Shown here: positions 7,317-8,107 of the stretch, piece by piece
Layout: the number at the start of each line of letters is the position of its first letter
How positions within the stretch are numbered: the stretch's first letter is position 1
Origin: Bacteroidales bacterium
Lineage (GTDB): Bacteria; Bacteroidota; Bacteroidia; Bacteroidales; UBA10428
Reading direction: 5' to 3'
DNA: 8,107 bases
NCBI GenBank assembly: GCA_003508755.1
Contig: DNTK01000495.1
Span: 1-8,107, forward strand
Notes under the pieces: generated by a model
Database searches by the model: none
Told to the model about the DNA's origin: nothing
What the model saw: the letters and a program-made list of their open reading frames with translations, nothing else
Program-made: the position numbers and the translations under genes

Positions 7317-7320
7317 CTCT

Positions 7321-7343
7321 GGTATGATTTATATCAGACTACC
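7321..7343 (+). other. Imperfect hairpin between the exported protein and the transporter
   Basis: GGTA-TGAT (7321-7328) can pair with ATCA (7333-7336) and TACC (7340-7343), with a TTAT loop and a bulged GAC. It begins 5 bp after the upstream stop codon. No T-run follows, so an intrinsic terminator is unlikely. It may be an RNA-processing or leader structure, or chance. Confidence 0.2.
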
Positions 7344-7402
7344 GCGTATTTCTGAAACAATCGTTTTATCTTGGGTGTTTGTTGTGTATAAAACTTCAAC
7401 CC

Positions 7403-8107
7403 TTGCTAAAAAAATTATTACTCAACCGAAACAGCATCCTGGTAATGGCAGTAATTGCGGGACTTGCTGTAGGAAATTATGCCACCCACCTCAAAGCCTT
7501 CACCATTTATTTTCTGGCTATTGCAATGACTTTTTCTACCACCGGAATTGATAGCAAAGCTCTTTGGCCACCGAAGAAAATTATTGGTCCGCTGCTAATA
7601 GGAGCCTTACTCAATTACCTGGTTTTTGGTACAATTATATTGGTGCTGGCATGGCTTTTAATTCCTGATAAGTTGCTCTTTTATGGATTTGTGGTAATTG
7701 CTGCTGCTCCTCCAGGGATTGCTGTAATCCCCTTTACTTATATTTTAAAAGGTGACGTAAACTTTGCCGTGTTGGGAACATTAGGAGCTTTCCTTGCCTC
7801 AATACCATTGGCACCTCTATATGTGGATCTGTTTAGTCAGACCAGTGGTATCAGTCCCATGCAATTATTCTGGCTAATGGTGAAGCTTGTATTGCTGCCC
7901 TTGCTGTTTTCAAGGTTGCTGCTTCTTAAACCCATTAAACCTATAGTATTTAAAATCCGAGGTAAGGTGGTCGACTGGAGTTTTGCATTCATCATTTTTA
8001 CAGCAGTGGGCATGAACCGCCAGGTATTTTTTACCGATCCAAAAACATTGCTTTTGGTAACCCTTGTTTTGGCTGGTAGCACCTTTTTGTTGGGCGCATT
8101 TTTTAAC
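7403..8107 (+). CDS. BASS/SBF-family-like membrane transporter (3' truncated, TTG start inferred)
   Basis: This frame runs off the right edge without a stop; 235 residues are visible. It is strongly hydrophobic, with likely membrane segments near residues 11-26, 33-46, 60-87, 93-115, 120-142, 152-175, 191-205 and 214-234. AIAMTFSTTGID (40-51) and APPGIAVIPFTYILKGDVNF (102-121) resemble the first helices and the conserved Pro-Gly...Gly-Asp core of the bile acid:sodium symporter (BASS/SBF) family, which uses Na+ to take up organic anions. The substrate cannot be read from the sequence. The family is usually about 300-330 residues, so roughly a quarter is missing. The only ATG near the front (7445) would cut off the first membrane helix; TTG at 7403 gives MLKKLLLNRNSILVM, a normal positively charged start, so it is preferred, and other TTG codons at 7379 and 7382 are possible. 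An AEC-type permease is a less likely alternative because the Gly-Asp core fits BASS better. Confidence 0.75.
   Translation, partial: MLKKLLLNRNSILVMAVIAGLAVGNYATHLKAFTIYFLAIAMTFSTTGIDSKALWPPKKIIGPLLIGALLNYLVFGTIILVLAWLLIPDKLLFYGFVVIAAAPPGIAVIPFTYILKGDVNFAVLGTLGAFLASIPLAPLYVDLFSQTSGISPMQLFWLMVKLVLLPLLFSRLLLLKPIKPIVFKIRGKVVDWSFAFIIFTAVGMNRQVFFTDPKTLLLVTLVLAGSTFLLGAFFN

Noticed and set aside
7324..7551. 75-codon + strand frame upstream of and within the transporter
   Set aside because: It overlaps the transporter in another frame, and its latter part is rich in Cys, His and Gln, unlike its neighbours; it is a shadow.
3486..8107. Search for tRNA, rRNA, CRISPR, insertion sequence or defence genes
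   Set aside because: No tRNA-like arms, direct-repeat array, transposase-like protein or terminal inverted repeats were seen.

Overview
The window comes from a member of the Bacteroidota. It carries a type IX secretion (T9SS) C-terminal sorting domain, SprB-type repeats, a promoter of the Bacteroidota form (TAnnTTTG), starts without clear Shine-Dalgarno sequences, and an AT-leaning base composition. The order or genus cannot be fixed from this sequence. All intact genes lie on the + strand.

Layout. (1) From the left edge to 3485 is the 3' part of a very large secreted surface protein. It has beta-propeller-like repeats, then nine SprB-type repeats, then a T9SS type A sorting domain, and is followed by a strong intrinsic terminator (3510-3542). 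(2) 3609-4892 is purD (de novo purine synthesis), with a Bacteroidota-type promoter just upstream; the usual ATG start is preferred over an upstream TTG. (3) 4994-6571 is nadB (L-aspartate oxidase, de novo NAD synthesis). It is preceded by a 10-bp inverted repeat that brackets a weak promoter candidate. (4) 6561-6965 has no intact gene. On the - strand, next to the end of nadB, are the remains of a small winged-helix DNA-binding protein, broken by stops and a frameshift. (5) 6966-7316 encodes a small exported protein of unknown function. (6) From about 7403 to the right edge is the N-terminal part of a membrane transporter resembling the bile acid:Na+ symporter (BASS/SBF) family, with a probable TTG start.

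How the genes relate. purD and nadB are housekeeping biosynthetic genes on the same strand, but a 101-bp gap with its own candidate signals separates them, so they need not be one operon. The surface protein is insulated by its terminator. I found no defence system, mobile element, CRISPR array or RNA gene. The least expected items are the decayed helix-turn-helix gene, the restriction of all cysteines in the surface protein to two positions of the SprB repeat, and the palindromic region before nadB. I do not see convincing evidence of a wholly new biological system.
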